64,000 bases of DNA from Sphingobacterium sp. SGR-19 (GTDB lineage Bacteria; Bacteroidota; Bacteroidia; Sphingobacteriales; Sphingobacteriaceae): the NCBI RefSeq assembly GCF_011043555.1, contig NZ_JAAKGS010000005.1, positions 248,001 through 312,000 on the forward strand, read 5' to 3'. Below the pieces are notes generated by a model, which searched no databases, was not told the DNA's origin, and was given only the letters and a program-made list of their open reading frames with translations. Each line of letters starts with the position of its first letter. The stretch's first letter is position 1. Both the position numbers and the translations under genes were made by a program. Positions 24,863 to 34,463 of this stretch are shown piece by piece.

Positions 24863-25555
24863 ATGAGTACTAGAGGTCTAAATAGCGATTTACAAAAAAT
24901 ATCCACGCCGACCATGGCCGATATTGTAGAGGTTAAGTTAATTGAATTTTTAAAGAAAAAAGCATTCCAGCCAGGCGATGCCTTGCCAAAAGAACTTGAG
25001 ATGGCCGAGGCTTTAGGCGTGAGCCGAAATGTAGTTCGCGAAGGGCTTAGCCGTTTGAAGATGCTTGGCTTGATCGAATCACGGAAAAAGAGAGGGATGG
25101 TATTTGTGCATCCAGATATTTTGGGTTCTTTCGAGAAGGTACTAGACCCCATTATTATGGATCATACCACACTGAAGGATATATTTGAACTTCGGCTCGT
25201 ATTAGAAATGGGGCTCGCGGAACTATTGTATCTAAAAAGGACAGATAAAGATATTAAAGAACTCGAAAGAATTGCTAAAACCCAAGACATTGAGGACAAC
25301 ACTTTTCGGATTAAACAAGAAATAGCCTTTCATGGAAAGCTTTATGAAATTACGGGGAACGAAACATTAAAGCGTTTTCAGATTATGCTACTCCCTATTT
25401 TTGGTTATGTCACAGCCATGGAGGATAAGCCACTTAGAGGCAAAGTTAGTCATTTAGATTTAGTTGAAATACTAAAGCATGGTTCCAAAGAAGATTTCAA
25501 TAAAGGTATGTTGGAACATCTTGCTCCCCATCTTGATCGCTTAAGGGATTTTTAA
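24863..25555 (+). CDS. GntR-family regulator, FadR/FCD type, probable regulator of the sialic acid PUL
   Basis: 230 aa from ATG 24863; the frame is open back to 24767, but that stretch is non-coding in character. Winged helix: QPGDALPKELEMAEALGVSR, VVREGLSRLKMLGLIESRKK. FCD domain: IFELRLVLEMGLAELLYL, IAFHGKLYEITGNETL, with His residues where the family binds metal, ending MLEHLAPHLDRL. The FCD group includes NanR of E. coli, and this gene lies directly upstream of a sialidase/NanA locus. The role as a NanR-like repressor responding to sialic acid or a breakdown product is inferred from context plus the shared operator. Met 24914 is an alternative start just before the DNA-binding domain. Confidence 0.88.
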   Translation: MSTRGLNSDLQKISTPTMADIVEVKLIEFLKKKAFQPGDALPKELEMAEALGVSRNVVREGLSRLKMLGLIESRKKRGMVFVHPDILGSFEKVLDPIIMDHTTLKDIFELRLVLEMGLAELLYLKRTDKDIKELERIAKTQDIEDNTFRIKQEIAFHGKLYEITGNETLKRFQIMLLPIFGYVTAMEDKPLRGKVSHLDLVEILKHGSKEDFNKGMLEHLAPHLDRLRDF

Positions 25556-25606
25556 GTCCAAAAAACCAATTACTAACTATTTAATGAAAATTTAATCAAA
25601 ATTTTT

Positions 25607-25636
25607 TTTGTTTTATGGTTTAAATGCATACATTTG
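25607..25636 (+). promoter_or_regulatory. Promoter of the sialic acid PUL
   Basis: -33 TTTG at 25607-25610 and -7 TACATTTG at 25629-25636 with an 18-nt spacer, a close match to the Bacteroidota housekeeping promoter. The leader to the ATG at 25679 is about 36 nt. Confidence 0.75.
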
Positions 25637-25651
25637 ATATGTAGAACATAT
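25637..25651. promoter_or_regulatory. Candidate operator ATATGT-AGA-ACATAT
   Basis: Perfect 6-bp inverted repeat with a 3-nt centre immediately after the -7 box, covering the expected transcription start. It shares a GT-N3-AC core and 11 contiguous bases, inverted, with the site at 24815-24829. Confidence 0.65.
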
Positions 25652-25678
25652 AAACATTAAATTATAAACTAAATTAAG

Positions 25679-28600
25679 ATGAAAACAAACGTTTTAAGCA
25701 CCCTATTTCTTGTGTTTTTTTTGCTTTCTTCTGTCGCATTTGGCCAACAAACTAATTTCAGGATTACAGGTAAAGTCGTTTCGAAGAATGGCGGGCTTGC
25801 GTTACCGGGAGTCAGTGTTCGGTTGAAAAACCTGTCGATGAGCTCGACGACCGATAGCAATGGAGAATATACGATCGATGTGCCATCAGATGGCGGCGTG
25901 CTCATTTTTACCTATATAGGTTTCCATACCTATGAAGTAGCCGTTACTCAGGAGAGTCGGGTAGACGTATCGCTAGAGCCGGAATCGGAATCTTTAGACG
26001 AGGTTGTCGTAATCGGTTATGGCGTGCAGAGCCGGGAAACGGTGGCTACTTCGGTGACTCGCATCAGCGAAGAAGAGTTTGACAAGGCACCCGGGCAAAA
26101 CCCGATGCTTCAACTTCAGGGTAAAGTCGCTGGCCTGTCTTTGCAAGTTTCTGATGGTCAACCTGGTTCTAGCCCGCAGATCTTTATACGAGGTGGTAGT
26201 TCGACGTCTCCCGAAAGTGATGTTCCTTTATTTATTGTGGATGGGCTGGTCTCTCAGGGGACCCGTAGCATAAGTGACCTGAATCCGGATGATATTGAGT
26301 CCATTACTGTCTTAAAAGATGCAGCCTCGACGGCTATTTACGGTGCACGAGCAGCAAATGGGATTATTATCGTGACGACGAAAACGGGTAAAATTGGCAA
26401 GCCAACAATTAATGTGCGATATACACACGGGATTGAAGAACAGCTGAGTCGTTTACCGTTGTTGAATGCGCGGGACTACGTATATCTGACGCGTAAGAAT
26501 ACGATGGATTTTAATAAATCAAATCCAGATTTCTATCTTACCGGTGGCCGGTATGGCATGTCAACAGGTAATCCGAGAAATTCAAAAAATACATTGGAGT
26601 TTCTGGACGTATACCTTCAAAATTACGGTCAGGATTATGTAGCGGACTTATTAGGTAATCAAGGTTGGGAAACGATGATTGACCCCGCTACGGGCAAGAA
26701 ATTGATTTTTCAAAATAACGATTTTCAAGAGGCTACTTTTCAGGTAGGAGGGAAGCAAGAAGTCGATTTTGATATCAGTGGGGGTACCGAGAAAGCAAGG
26801 TATTACTTTGGTTTGGGGTATTTAAATCAGGACGGAATTGTACGGGGCACCAATTACAAAAATTACAGTGCTTTATTCAATGGTGATTTTAAATTGAGTG
26901 ACCAATGGAGTGTAAATACGAAGTTTACTTATCAACTGCGGGATGCCAATACACCTAACAACTATGAGTGGGTGTTGTCAAGAAGTGTATTGATGCCGCC
27001 TACCTATCGCCTTTATTATGAGGATGGTTTGCCGGCGCCAGGGGAAGGTGTTTCGTCGTTCAGAAATCGCCTGCACGAGATCTATTATAAAACGAAATAT
27101 AACGATGCCGAGGTATACCGAACGAGTTTTCAAGTGGGTGCCAACTGGGATATCATCCCTGGACTCTCATTTAAACCTTCCGTATATTATTTTAGCGCAG
27201 AAGGTGTCGAAAACTACTTCGAGGCGTACAACGAGACCGTAACAAACAGACCGGCTTCGGCGCGACATAACTTAGACAGACATCTTCAGGCGGATGGATT
27301 ACTATCTTACGATAAACAATTCGCTGGTTTACATAATTTCAGTGCAATTTTAGGGGGAAGTTATTACCATGATTATAGCTACCGTATGACTGGAAGTGGT
27401 CGAGAAGCATTGACGGACCATATTCCTACATTAAACGCGACTTCGGAATTGACACAACGTGTAACTACAAGCAAAGGATACGAAGCCATGTTGAGTTACT
27501 ATGGCCGGGTCAACTATGACTATGATCGCAAATATATACTATCTGCTAGTATGCGGATGGACGGTTCTTCTAGGTTCGCCAAAGATAAACTGTGGGGTTA
27601 TTTCCCGGGTATGTCGGCCGCATGGAACGTGCATCGCGAAGACTTCTTCCAAGCCCTTTCTAATACAGCTGTGTCACGCTTAAAGCTTCGCAGCAGCTGG
27701 GGAAGAACTGGAAACAATAATATCAATCCCTTAGACTCTCGTGGACGTTATCAGACCGGATATAGTTATATGGGTAATGTGGGCATATTGAATACTATTC
27801 TGATGAATAATACCTTAGTATGGGAGCGTACAACATCTTTTGACGCAGGTTTGGATGTAGGTTTGTTTGGTGACAGAGTTTCGGTCTTGGTAGACTACTA
27901 TAATAAAGTAACCGATCATCGACTATTTGATAAGCCACTTTCATCGCAGCTCGGTTTTGGTTCTATCAAAAGTAATTATGGATCTATCCGTAATCGTGGT
28001 TTTGAAGTGGAATTGCAGGCCACTCCGATCCGAAATGAGAATTTTACATGGGATTTGAGTACCACGTTCTCTTTTAACCGTGCTTCGGTGATTAAACTTC
28101 CTGAAAATGAAGAGGATAAAAATAGAATAAACGGTAACTTCGTTTACGACCCTGTCTTAGGAGACTATAAAAAGGTAGGTGGTCTTGCGGAAGGGGAACG
28201 TTTCGGCGGAAGATGGGCGTATCATTACCTCGGCGTTTATCAAACGGACGCGGAGGCTGCCAATGCGCCACTGGATCGAAATGCTTCGGGAAGAACGAAA
28301 ACAGCAGGTGACGCAAATTTCGAAGATTTGGATGGTGATGGTGTATTAGACAACAACGATATGGTCTTTATGGGGTATATCCGACCGGATAAAATGGGAG
28401 GTATGGTCAATAATTTCTCTTATAAAGGGTTGTCGTTACGTTTCGTCATAGACTGGTCTGTCGGTCACGTTATCGACAACGGTTTTAAAGGAAACGTCAT
28501 GGGAAGTAGCCGGAACAATAACAATGCTTTTAAGGAAGCGATGACCGAAAGCTGGCAAACAGAAGGGCATGATGCGAAGTACCCAAAGTATACGGTGCAA

Positions 28601-28918
28601 AGTGACTACGATTATAACTTTAGGAATCATATGCGTTGGGATAATGGGCTTGGAAATACAAGTGGGGGGAGCAACAACAGTCGCTATTATGGCAAGGGAG
28701 ATTACCTCGCTTTTCGCGAAGTGTCTTTAAGTTACCGGATGAAAAATGAGTTTTTGAAAAAAGCAAGAGTGCAGGGGTTAGAAGTTTTTGGCGGGGTTTA
28801 TAATCTTGGTTATATAACGAAGTACGATGGTATGATGCCGGAGATATTTGATGGTGCTGATTATGGTACATATCCAAGACCAAGACAGATTAACTTTGGA
28901 ATGCGCGCTACGTTTTAA
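25679..28918 (+). CDS. SusC/RagA-family TonB-dependent receptor of the sialoglycan PUL
   Basis: 1079 aa: signal peptide ending SVAFGQQ, carboxypeptidase-D regulatory-like domain (about 27-105, ITGKVVSKNGGLALPGVSV), signature LDEVVVIGYG, plug with DAASTAIYGARAANGI, and a 22-strand-type barrel ending NFGMRATF. It would import sialylated glycan pieces or free sialic acid. It has a strong promoter and an operator-like palindrome; the SusD gene follows after 26 nt, and the sialidase, lyase and carrier genes continue in the same direction with short gaps up to 39500. Confidence 0.95.
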   Translation: MKTNVLSTLFLVFFLLSSVAFGQQTNFRITGKVVSKNGGLALPGVSVRLKNLSMSSTTDSNGEYTIDVPSDGGVLIFTYIGFHTYEVAVTQESRVDVSLEPESESLDEVVVIGYGVQSRETVATSVTRISEEEFDKAPGQNPMLQLQGKVAGLSLQVSDGQPGSSPQIFIRGGSSTSPESDVPLFIVDGLVSQGTRSISDLNPDDIESITVLKDAASTAIYGARAANGIIIVTTKTGKIGKPTINVRYTHGIEEQLSRLPLLNARDYVYLTRKNTMDFNKSNPDFYLTGGRYGMSTGNPRNSKNTLEFLDVYLQNYGQDYVADLLGNQGWETMIDPATGKKLIFQNNDFQEATFQVGGKQEVDFDISGGTEKARYYFGLGYLNQDGIVRGTNYKNYSALFNGDFKLSDQWSVNTKFTYQLRDANTPNNYEWVLSRSVLMPPTYRLYYEDGLPAPGEGVSSFRNRLHEIYYKTKYNDAEVYRTSFQVGANWDIIPGLSFKPSVYYFSAEGVENYFEAYNETVTNRPASARHNLDRHLQADGLLSYDKQFAGLHNFSAILGGSYYHDYSYRMTGSGREALTDHIPTLNATSELTQRVTTSKGYEAMLSYYGRVNYDYDRKYILSASMRMDGSSRFAKDKLWGYFPGMSAAWNVHREDFFQALSNTAVSRLKLRSSWGRTGNNNINPLDSRGRYQTGYSYMGNVGILNTILMNNTLVWERTTSFDAGLDVGLFGDRVSVLVDYYNKVTDHRLFDKPLSSQLGFGSIKSNYGSIRNRGFEVELQATPIRNENFTWDLSTTFSFNRASVIKLPENEEDKNRINGNFVYDPVLGDYKKVGGLAEGERFGGRWAYHYLGVYQTDAEAANAPLDRNASGRTKTAGDANFEDLDGDGVLDNNDMVFMGYIRPDKMGGMVNNFSYKGLSLRFVIDWSVGHVIDNGFKGNVMGSSRNNNNAFKEAMTESWQTEGHDAKYPKYTVQSDYDYNFRNHMRWDNGLGNTSGGSNNSRYYGKGDYLAFREVSLSYRMKNEFLKKARVQGLEVFGGVYNLGYITKYDGMMPEIFDGADYGTYPRPRQINFGMRATF

Positions 28919-28944
28919 AAATCAAATAATTTAATTCAACTGAA

Positions 28945-30390
28945 ATGAGACATTACATTAACATATACACGCTTATTATCGGCATTTTAGTGTGCTCCAG
29001 CTGTGATAGCTTATTAGAGGTGGATACCGTCTCTGATATTACGAACAATGACTATTGGCAAAGCCAAGGGGATATGGAAAGTTATCTCTTTGGAATCTAC
29101 GATCAATTTAGAAATGTGAACAATAATACCAATTATTTTGAGGATCGAGGGGATTCTTTCGTCCCCGGTATGGAGGGCGGTCCTTCAAATGCTTGGAATC
29201 AAAATCTGACCGACCAAAATGCTCCCAACTGGCTTAGTTTTTATGGTGTCATCCAACATTGCAATTTATTATTGAAGTATTCCGAACAAATTAATTTCGG
29301 AATACAGGCAGATAAGGACCGTATTTTAGCCGAAACTTACTTTATGCGTGCGCATACCTATTTTAGTTTACTGCGTATCTGGGGGGATGTACCGTTAGAA
29401 CTGGAACCTACAGAAAGTGACAGCAAGCCGCAACTTCCCAGAGCACCCAAGGAAGATGTCATGGATCAGGTGCTAAGTGATATAAACAGAGCGATTGAAT
29501 TATTTCCGGAAAGCGGATTTAAAAATAAGAGCAGAGCTTCCAAACCAGCTGCTTATGCCTTAAAAGCAGATGTTCTATTGTGGAAGGCGAAGGTATTAAA
29601 TGGTACGGATACGGATCTACTGGAGGTAATTGTGGCTGCGGATGCTGCAAGCGTTGGAACAAGTTTGGAAGAAGATTTTGAAAAAATATTTGACAATGAG
29701 AGTAAAAATGGGAGAGAGATTATCTTTTCGATCTATATGCATCGGGATGAGAAAGGTGATCATTACAGTAGTCAGTTGAAACCACGAGATGTGTTTGTAC
29801 AGAATGCTGTCAATGTAGGTGATATTGCTTTTGCCAGAAGTGGAGCCCGCAGCCAATATGCACCGTCTCCGAAATTGCAGAGCGTTTTTAAAGAATATGC
29901 CTCGGATATCCGTCGGTCAAAATCTATTATAGAAGCTGTTGCGCCCGGCGACGTATCTATCGGTTGGTTTGATAACAAGATGCGAGGAAGTGTAAATGCA
30001 GGAAACCGCTACTATGATTCGGACATCGTGGTTTATCGTTTGGCCGAGATGATCCTATTTAAGGCTGAAGCTTTGGCTGCCTTGAATCGTACCGGCGAAG
30101 CGATAGACGAATTGGATAAAATAAGAGCCCGGGCCAAAATTGGAGATTATACAGGTGCAACGGATAAGATTGCGGTGGAGAGAGCTATTCTTCGGGAGCG
30201 GTTTAGGGAATTCTATCTGGAGCTCAAGCGTTGGCCTGATTTATTGCGATTTCATTTTGGTGGTACGATCGATGTATATGGTGAGGTTCCTAATTTGAGC
30301 GGGACGACCGTTCCTTTATATTCTCCTATTCCGAAAATACAGATTGATAGGAACCCTGAGTTGAAACAGACGGATGGTTACGAAAAATAA
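28945..30390 (+). CDS. SusD/RagB-family lipoprotein of the sialoglycan PUL
   Basis: 481 aa with lipobox CSSC (Cys about residue 20) followed by DSLLEVDTVSDIT. Core motifs AETYFMRAHTYFSLLRIWGD and the C-terminal block IVVYRLAEMILFKAEALAAL, FREFYLELKRWPDLLRF identify the family. It should bind the sialoglycan at the surface and close over the SusC at 25679. Confidence 0.95.
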   Translation: MRHYINIYTLIIGILVCSSCDSLLEVDTVSDITNNDYWQSQGDMESYLFGIYDQFRNVNNNTNYFEDRGDSFVPGMEGGPSNAWNQNLTDQNAPNWLSFYGVIQHCNLLLKYSEQINFGIQADKDRILAETYFMRAHTYFSLLRIWGDVPLELEPTESDSKPQLPRAPKEDVMDQVLSDINRAIELFPESGFKNKSRASKPAAYALKADVLLWKAKVLNGTDTDLLEVIVAADAASVGTSLEEDFEKIFDNESKNGREIIFSIYMHRDEKGDHYSSQLKPRDVFVQNAVNVGDIAFARSGARSQYAPSPKLQSVFKEYASDIRRSKSIIEAVAPGDVSIGWFDNKMRGSVNAGNRYYDSDIVVYRLAEMILFKAEALAALNRTGEAIDELDKIRARAKIGDYTGATDKIAVERAILRERFREFYLELKRWPDLLRFHFGGTIDVYGEVPNLSGTTVPLYSPIPKIQIDRNPELKQTDGYEK

Positions 30391-30402
30391 AAATAAAAAA
30401 AG

Positions 30403-31599
30403 ATGATTTTAAGGAAAAAGTTAGCAGCGACTATTATTCTATTGTTTTGTTTAACGATGGTTGGAGCGTTTGTCGCTTGTAAATCGGAAACACCTCAGCC
30501 TGTCGTCAAACCAGGCGATAACAAAGGGGAAGATGACGACGACGATCCAGAAGATACGTTTAATTATATTTTCAAAGAGAATACAGGTGGTTTTCAGGTG
30601 TATCGTATTCCTGCTATTGTCAAAACAAACAGCGGCAAGCTGTTGGTTTTCGCCGAAGCCAGAAAGTTGCGAAGCAACGGGGATACGGGTGATATTGATA
30701 TGGTTTTGAAGATATCGGAGGATAACGGAAAAACATGGGGAAATATGATCACGATCTGGGATGATGGTATGAATACGTGTGGGAATCCGGTTCCTATTGT
30801 CGACAAAGTGACGGGGAAGATCCATCTATTGATGACTTGGAACCATGGTAGTGATGACTGGGGTGACCTGACTACCGGACAGGGTGAGGATACTAGAAGG
30901 GCGTATTACACGTCTTCCGACGATGAGGGAATGACTTGGAGCGCGCCTGTAGAAATTACATCGAGTGTCAAAGCTCCTGAATGGGACTGGTACGGAACCG
31001 GTCCTGTCCATGGTATCCAGATTACAAAAGGGACCTACAAGGGGCGATTGGTAGCGCCTAATTATTATACCGTACGCGTGGATGGTCAACGGAAGGACTA
31101 TTCTCACGCCATTTATTCGGATGACAACGGGCTTACCTGGAAGCCGGGCGCTCGGACAACAGCGGATAAAGTAGGCGAATGCACCGTGGCTGAACTGTCG
31201 GATGGACGGCTGATCATGAATCATAGAGTTAGTTCAGGAAATGTGCGGAAATATTGTATAAGTGACGATGGTGGGGAAACTTGGGGTGAGATGAAAACCG
31301 ACTACTCTTTAGTAGATGCTATTTGTCAAGGAAGCCTCTTTTCCGATCTCTTCGATGGTAAGCACCATTTATTTTTTGCAAATGCAGCGAGTGTAGAACG
31401 GAAAAATATGACCGTAAAACTCAGTACTGACGGTGGTTCAAGCTGGGCGAAAAAGACACAGGTCCACGCAGGCCCTTCAGCCTACTCGGATATGACGGGG
31501 ACAAAAGATGGTAACCTAGCGCTCGTTTATGAAGGAGGTACCGGCAGACCATACGAAGGAATTGCGTTTAAACTGTTGGTACTAAGTGACTTTAAGTAA
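30403..31599 (+). CDS. Exo-alpha-sialidase 1 (GH33-type), lipoprotein
   Basis: 398 aa with a lipobox (FVACK, Cys near residue 26) and an Asp/Glu-rich linker (GEDDDDDPED), so it is probably surface-anchored. The six-bladed propeller is marked by the YRIPAI motif (Arg68 of the Arg triad) and at least four Asp-boxes: SEDNGKTW, SDDNGLTW, SDDGGETW, STDGGSSW; a fifth (SSDDEGMTW) is degenerate. The C-terminal ALVYEGG supplies the usual Tyr/Glu region. It cleaves terminal sialic acid from glycoconjugates. It begins 12 nt after SusD. Confidence 0.92.
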   Translation: MILRKKLAATIILLFCLTMVGAFVACKSETPQPVVKPGDNKGEDDDDDPEDTFNYIFKENTGGFQVYRIPAIVKTNSGKLLVFAEARKLRSNGDTGDIDMVLKISEDNGKTWGNMITIWDDGMNTCGNPVPIVDKVTGKIHLLMTWNHGSDDWGDLTTGQGEDTRRAYYTSSDDEGMTWSAPVEITSSVKAPEWDWYGTGPVHGIQITKGTYKGRLVAPNYYTVRVDGQRKDYSHAIYSDDNGLTWKPGARTTADKVGECTVAELSDGRLIMNHRVSSGNVRKYCISDDGGETWGEMKTDYSLVDAICQGSLFSDLFDGKHHLFFANAASVERKNMTVKLSTDGGSSWAKKTQVHAGPSAYSDMTGTKDGNLALVYEGGTGRPYEGIAFKLLVLSDFK

Positions 31600-31627
31600 T
31601 AAATGTACTAATTAACAATTATAGACT

Positions 31628-33130
31628 ATGACAACTAAATTTTCACTAGTTATCTATATTGCATTACTGGGAATATTTTATTCCTGTAAGAAAGAAAATG
31701 ATATAGAGCGATTGCAGGCGGACTTCGTAGCCGAATCGGAGGTGATTCGGGTGGGAGAGCCTGTTACTTTTTCAGATATCTCGACAGGGAAAATTACCAA
31801 GTGGAACTGGAAGTTTGAAGGTGGTAACATCGGAGAATCTGTTCTTTCGAGCCCAACGGTGGTGTTCGAACAACCCGGGAATTACGAGGTATCGCTAGAA
31901 ATATCGGATGGTAGAGGGACTTCACTTCTTACGAAAGAGATTGCTGTTGGTTACAACAGCGTTGAGGCCTTATTTGAAGCTGATCAAACCATAATTATAC
32001 AGGGCGACGAGGTTAGCTTTACGGATTTATCGGTCGGATTGATTGAAAACTGGAAATGGGAATTTACTTCGGCCGAAGGTGTCGTAGTGACATCGACCGA
32101 ACAGCATCCGAAACTTCATTTTAATGAAGTCGGCATCTATCAGGCAAAGTTGACAGTAACTAATCCTGATTTCTCGGACGTGGAAATTAAGGAGAACTTT
32201 ATCGAAGTATTAGACGCCAGCAATTTAAGTGTGGATTTCACATCGAGCGCAACGGGCACCTACGAGGGTCAGAGCATAACGTTTACAGCCTCTTCGGTAG
32301 GGTCAGTAAACAATTGGCTATGGGAGTTTGAAGGCGGATCACCAGCCACTAGTACGGATGAAAATCCTACCGTTACGTATTCTCGGCCTGGTAGATATAA
32401 AGTGAAGTTAAGCGGAACGAATATCGCCGTAACGAAAGAGAAGGTTAGAGAAGGATACATTTCGGTTGTACCCGGCGATCAACTAGCTGCTTATTTCCCA
32501 TTCGGAGGTAGTTTGAATGATGTGGGACCCCATAAGTTCGTCCCTACCGTAAAGGGCACGGTTACGAGCGCCGGGATTGATAGAAAAACACATGAGAATA
32601 ATGCAGCTGTGTTTAATGGAAGCAGTGGATTGGTTGTGGCGGATCATGCAGCTATGAATTTTGGAACGAATGATTATTCTGTCTCTGTCTGGGTGAAAAC
32701 AACGTTGACTAGGCGCATGATGATCTGGCAGGAAAGTGGTGATCAAGGTAGTGGAGATAATCAGACGTGGCTACGTCTAGGTGCAAACACAACTAGCCAG
32801 CTCGTCGGATTTGCTACGGAGGATAGTAATGGGGGATCATTCCTCGGTATGAGTGAAGCAGAGAAAGGTAAACTCTATGATAATGTATGGCACCATGTGG
32901 TTGCGACGCGGAGTGGCTTGAAAACAACCGTTTACATTGATGGCGTAAAAGCGAAAGAGGTTACTTCTACTAAAGGAATTAAGAACGTATCCAATGGTGG
33001 GGACTTTAAGATAGGAATGCAACGAGGGGCTACGAGCGATAGTAACTACTTTGACGGTATGTTGGATGATTTGGTGATTTATAATAAGGCGTTAACTGCG
33101 GCTGAGGTAGCAGCTCTTTATAATTTTTAG
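31628..33130 (+). CDS. Surface lipoprotein with three PKD domains and a LamG-type lectin domain
   Basis: 500 aa, lipobox IFYSCKK. Three PKD-like repeats of about 80 residues follow (near 27-110, 112-195, 198-280), each with the pattern FSD-S-G-I--W-W-FE-G and a P-V-F--PG-Y-V-L turn. Residues about 290-500 form a concanavalin-like LamG fold (DYSVSVWVKTT, WHHVVATRSGLKTTVYIDG, ALTAAEVAALYNF). No catalytic motif is visible. It is placed between two sialidases and probably serves as a surface glycan-binding protein or adhesin of the PUL. Confidence 0.85.
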   Translation: MTTKFSLVIYIALLGIFYSCKKENDIERLQADFVAESEVIRVGEPVTFSDISTGKITKWNWKFEGGNIGESVLSSPTVVFEQPGNYEVSLEISDGRGTSLLTKEIAVGYNSVEALFEADQTIIIQGDEVSFTDLSVGLIENWKWEFTSAEGVVVTSTEQHPKLHFNEVGIYQAKLTVTNPDFSDVEIKENFIEVLDASNLSVDFTSSATGTYEGQSITFTASSVGSVNNWLWEFEGGSPATSTDENPTVTYSRPGRYKVKLSGTNIAVTKEKVREGYISVVPGDQLAAYFPFGGSLNDVGPHKFVPTVKGTVTSAGIDRKTHENNAAVFNGSSGLVVADHAAMNFGTNDYSVSVWVKTTLTRRMMIWQESGDQGSGDNQTWLRLGANTTSQLVGFATEDSNGGSFLGMSEAEKGKLYDNVWHHVVATRSGLKTTVYIDGVKAKEVTSTKGIKNVSNGGDFKIGMQRGATSDSNYFDGMLDDLVIYNKALTAAEVAALYNF

Positions 33131-33192
33131 CTACGATAGCTTTGTCCGGGAGTTCTTGCTTCCGGACTGCTTTTAAACAGGGATACATTATA

Positions 33193-34437
33193 ATGAATAA
33201 AATACCTATACAGTTTTTTTTGATCCTAATAGGCGTGTTGGCTGGCTTTTCTTCCTGTGAAAAAGAAGGTGTACCAAAGGAGAAACCAGATACTCCATCG
33301 AACCGTGATTCGCTGGACAATGATTTGTTGGAGGCTCCGCCTACACACACCCAGTTGAAACTCTTCGACGGGGGAACAGAGGAATATCATTCTTATCGGA
33401 TACCATCACTTATCCGGACAGCAACGGGTACATTGATCGCTTTTGCTGAGGGAAGGAAAGGAAATAATCGCGATTATGGAAATATTGATTTAGTATATAA
33501 AACTTCTAAAGACAATGGAAAAACGTGGTCAGCTCTAAAAACTGTTGTCAGCGAAGGGGATGGTACCTGGGGAAATCCGACTGCGGTAGTGGATGAATCC
33601 AACGGGCGCGTTTGGTTGTTTATGTCTTGGAATAGTGGTTATCATAATCAGTCTGGTACGGATGGCTTTGAAAGAATCGATAGTTGGGGAGAACGAAAAG
33701 TATTCGCTTCATATAGTGACAACGACGGCAATAGCTGGTCTTCTCCTGTGGACTTAACGTCTACCTTGTTACCCCGTAATTACACATGGGATGCCATAGG
33801 ACCTGGTATTGGAATTCAGAAAACACAGGTGGAGGCCGTAGGAAGATTGATTATTCCGGCGATAGGTAGAAATATTTACAGTGATGACCATGGTCAGACA
33901 TGGAAATATCAGCTTTTGGCTTCGGGCACGAGTGAGGGAACGATTATTGAAAAAGCCAATGGAGGTTTAATTAGAAACGATAGACCGGTCAGAACCCAAT
34001 GGGAGCTTTCCAAAACAAGAAGGGTAGCAACTGGGACGATATCGAACTTTTCGAACTGGACTTCGGATGGAACCCTTTCTGATCCGGCCAATCAGGCATC
34101 AATACTGAGGTTTACATGGAACCGAAATAGGATACTTTTCTTGAATTCTGCGAGTACAACAACGAGAGGTCGGATGTTGATTAGGTTAAGTTATGACGAA
34201 GGTAAGACTTGGCCTATTGATAGACGAGTTTACGATTCCCTAACCGAACAACAGGCACAAAGCCAAGGGAAAGGCGGGTATTCTAGTATGGTAAAGACTA
34301 AAGATAATGAGATTGGTGCTTTGATCGAAATTAACGAAAATACCGGAAGCTCGGAAACTAGTAACCGTTCGATTGATTTTCACAAATTCAATTTGACGTG
34401 GGTATTAAACGGTTCTGCGGAGCCAAGGAATAAATAA
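33193..34437 (+). CDS. Exo-alpha-sialidase 2 (GH33-type), lipoprotein
   Basis: 414 aa from ATG 33193, chosen because it gives a proper lipoprotein signal (AGFSSCEKE); the frame extends back to 33142 without one. YRIPSL carries Arg69 of the Arg triad; FAEGRKGNNRDYGNIDLV follows with the acid Asp region. Asp-boxes: SKDNGKTW, SDNDGNSW, SDDHGQTW, SYDEGKTW. It ends with GGYSSMVKTKDNEIGALIEI. It is clearly diverged from sialidase 1, so the two probably prefer different linkages or carriers. Confidence 0.92.
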   Translation: MNKIPIQFFLILIGVLAGFSSCEKEGVPKEKPDTPSNRDSLDNDLLEAPPTHTQLKLFDGGTEEYHSYRIPSLIRTATGTLIAFAEGRKGNNRDYGNIDLVYKTSKDNGKTWSALKTVVSEGDGTWGNPTAVVDESNGRVWLFMSWNSGYHNQSGTDGFERIDSWGERKVFASYSDNDGNSWSSPVDLTSTLLPRNYTWDAIGPGIGIQKTQVEAVGRLIIPAIGRNIYSDDHGQTWKYQLLASGTSEGTIIEKANGGLIRNDRPVRTQWELSKTRRVATGTISNFSNWTSDGTLSDPANQASILRFTWNRNRILFLNSASTTTRGRMLIRLSYDEGKTWPIDRRVYDSLTEQQAQSQGKGGYSSMVKTKDNEIGALIEINENTGSSETSNRSIDFHKFNLTWVLNGSAEPRNK

Positions 34438-34463
34438 ATAGTAAATAAGTTAAGTCAACAAAA

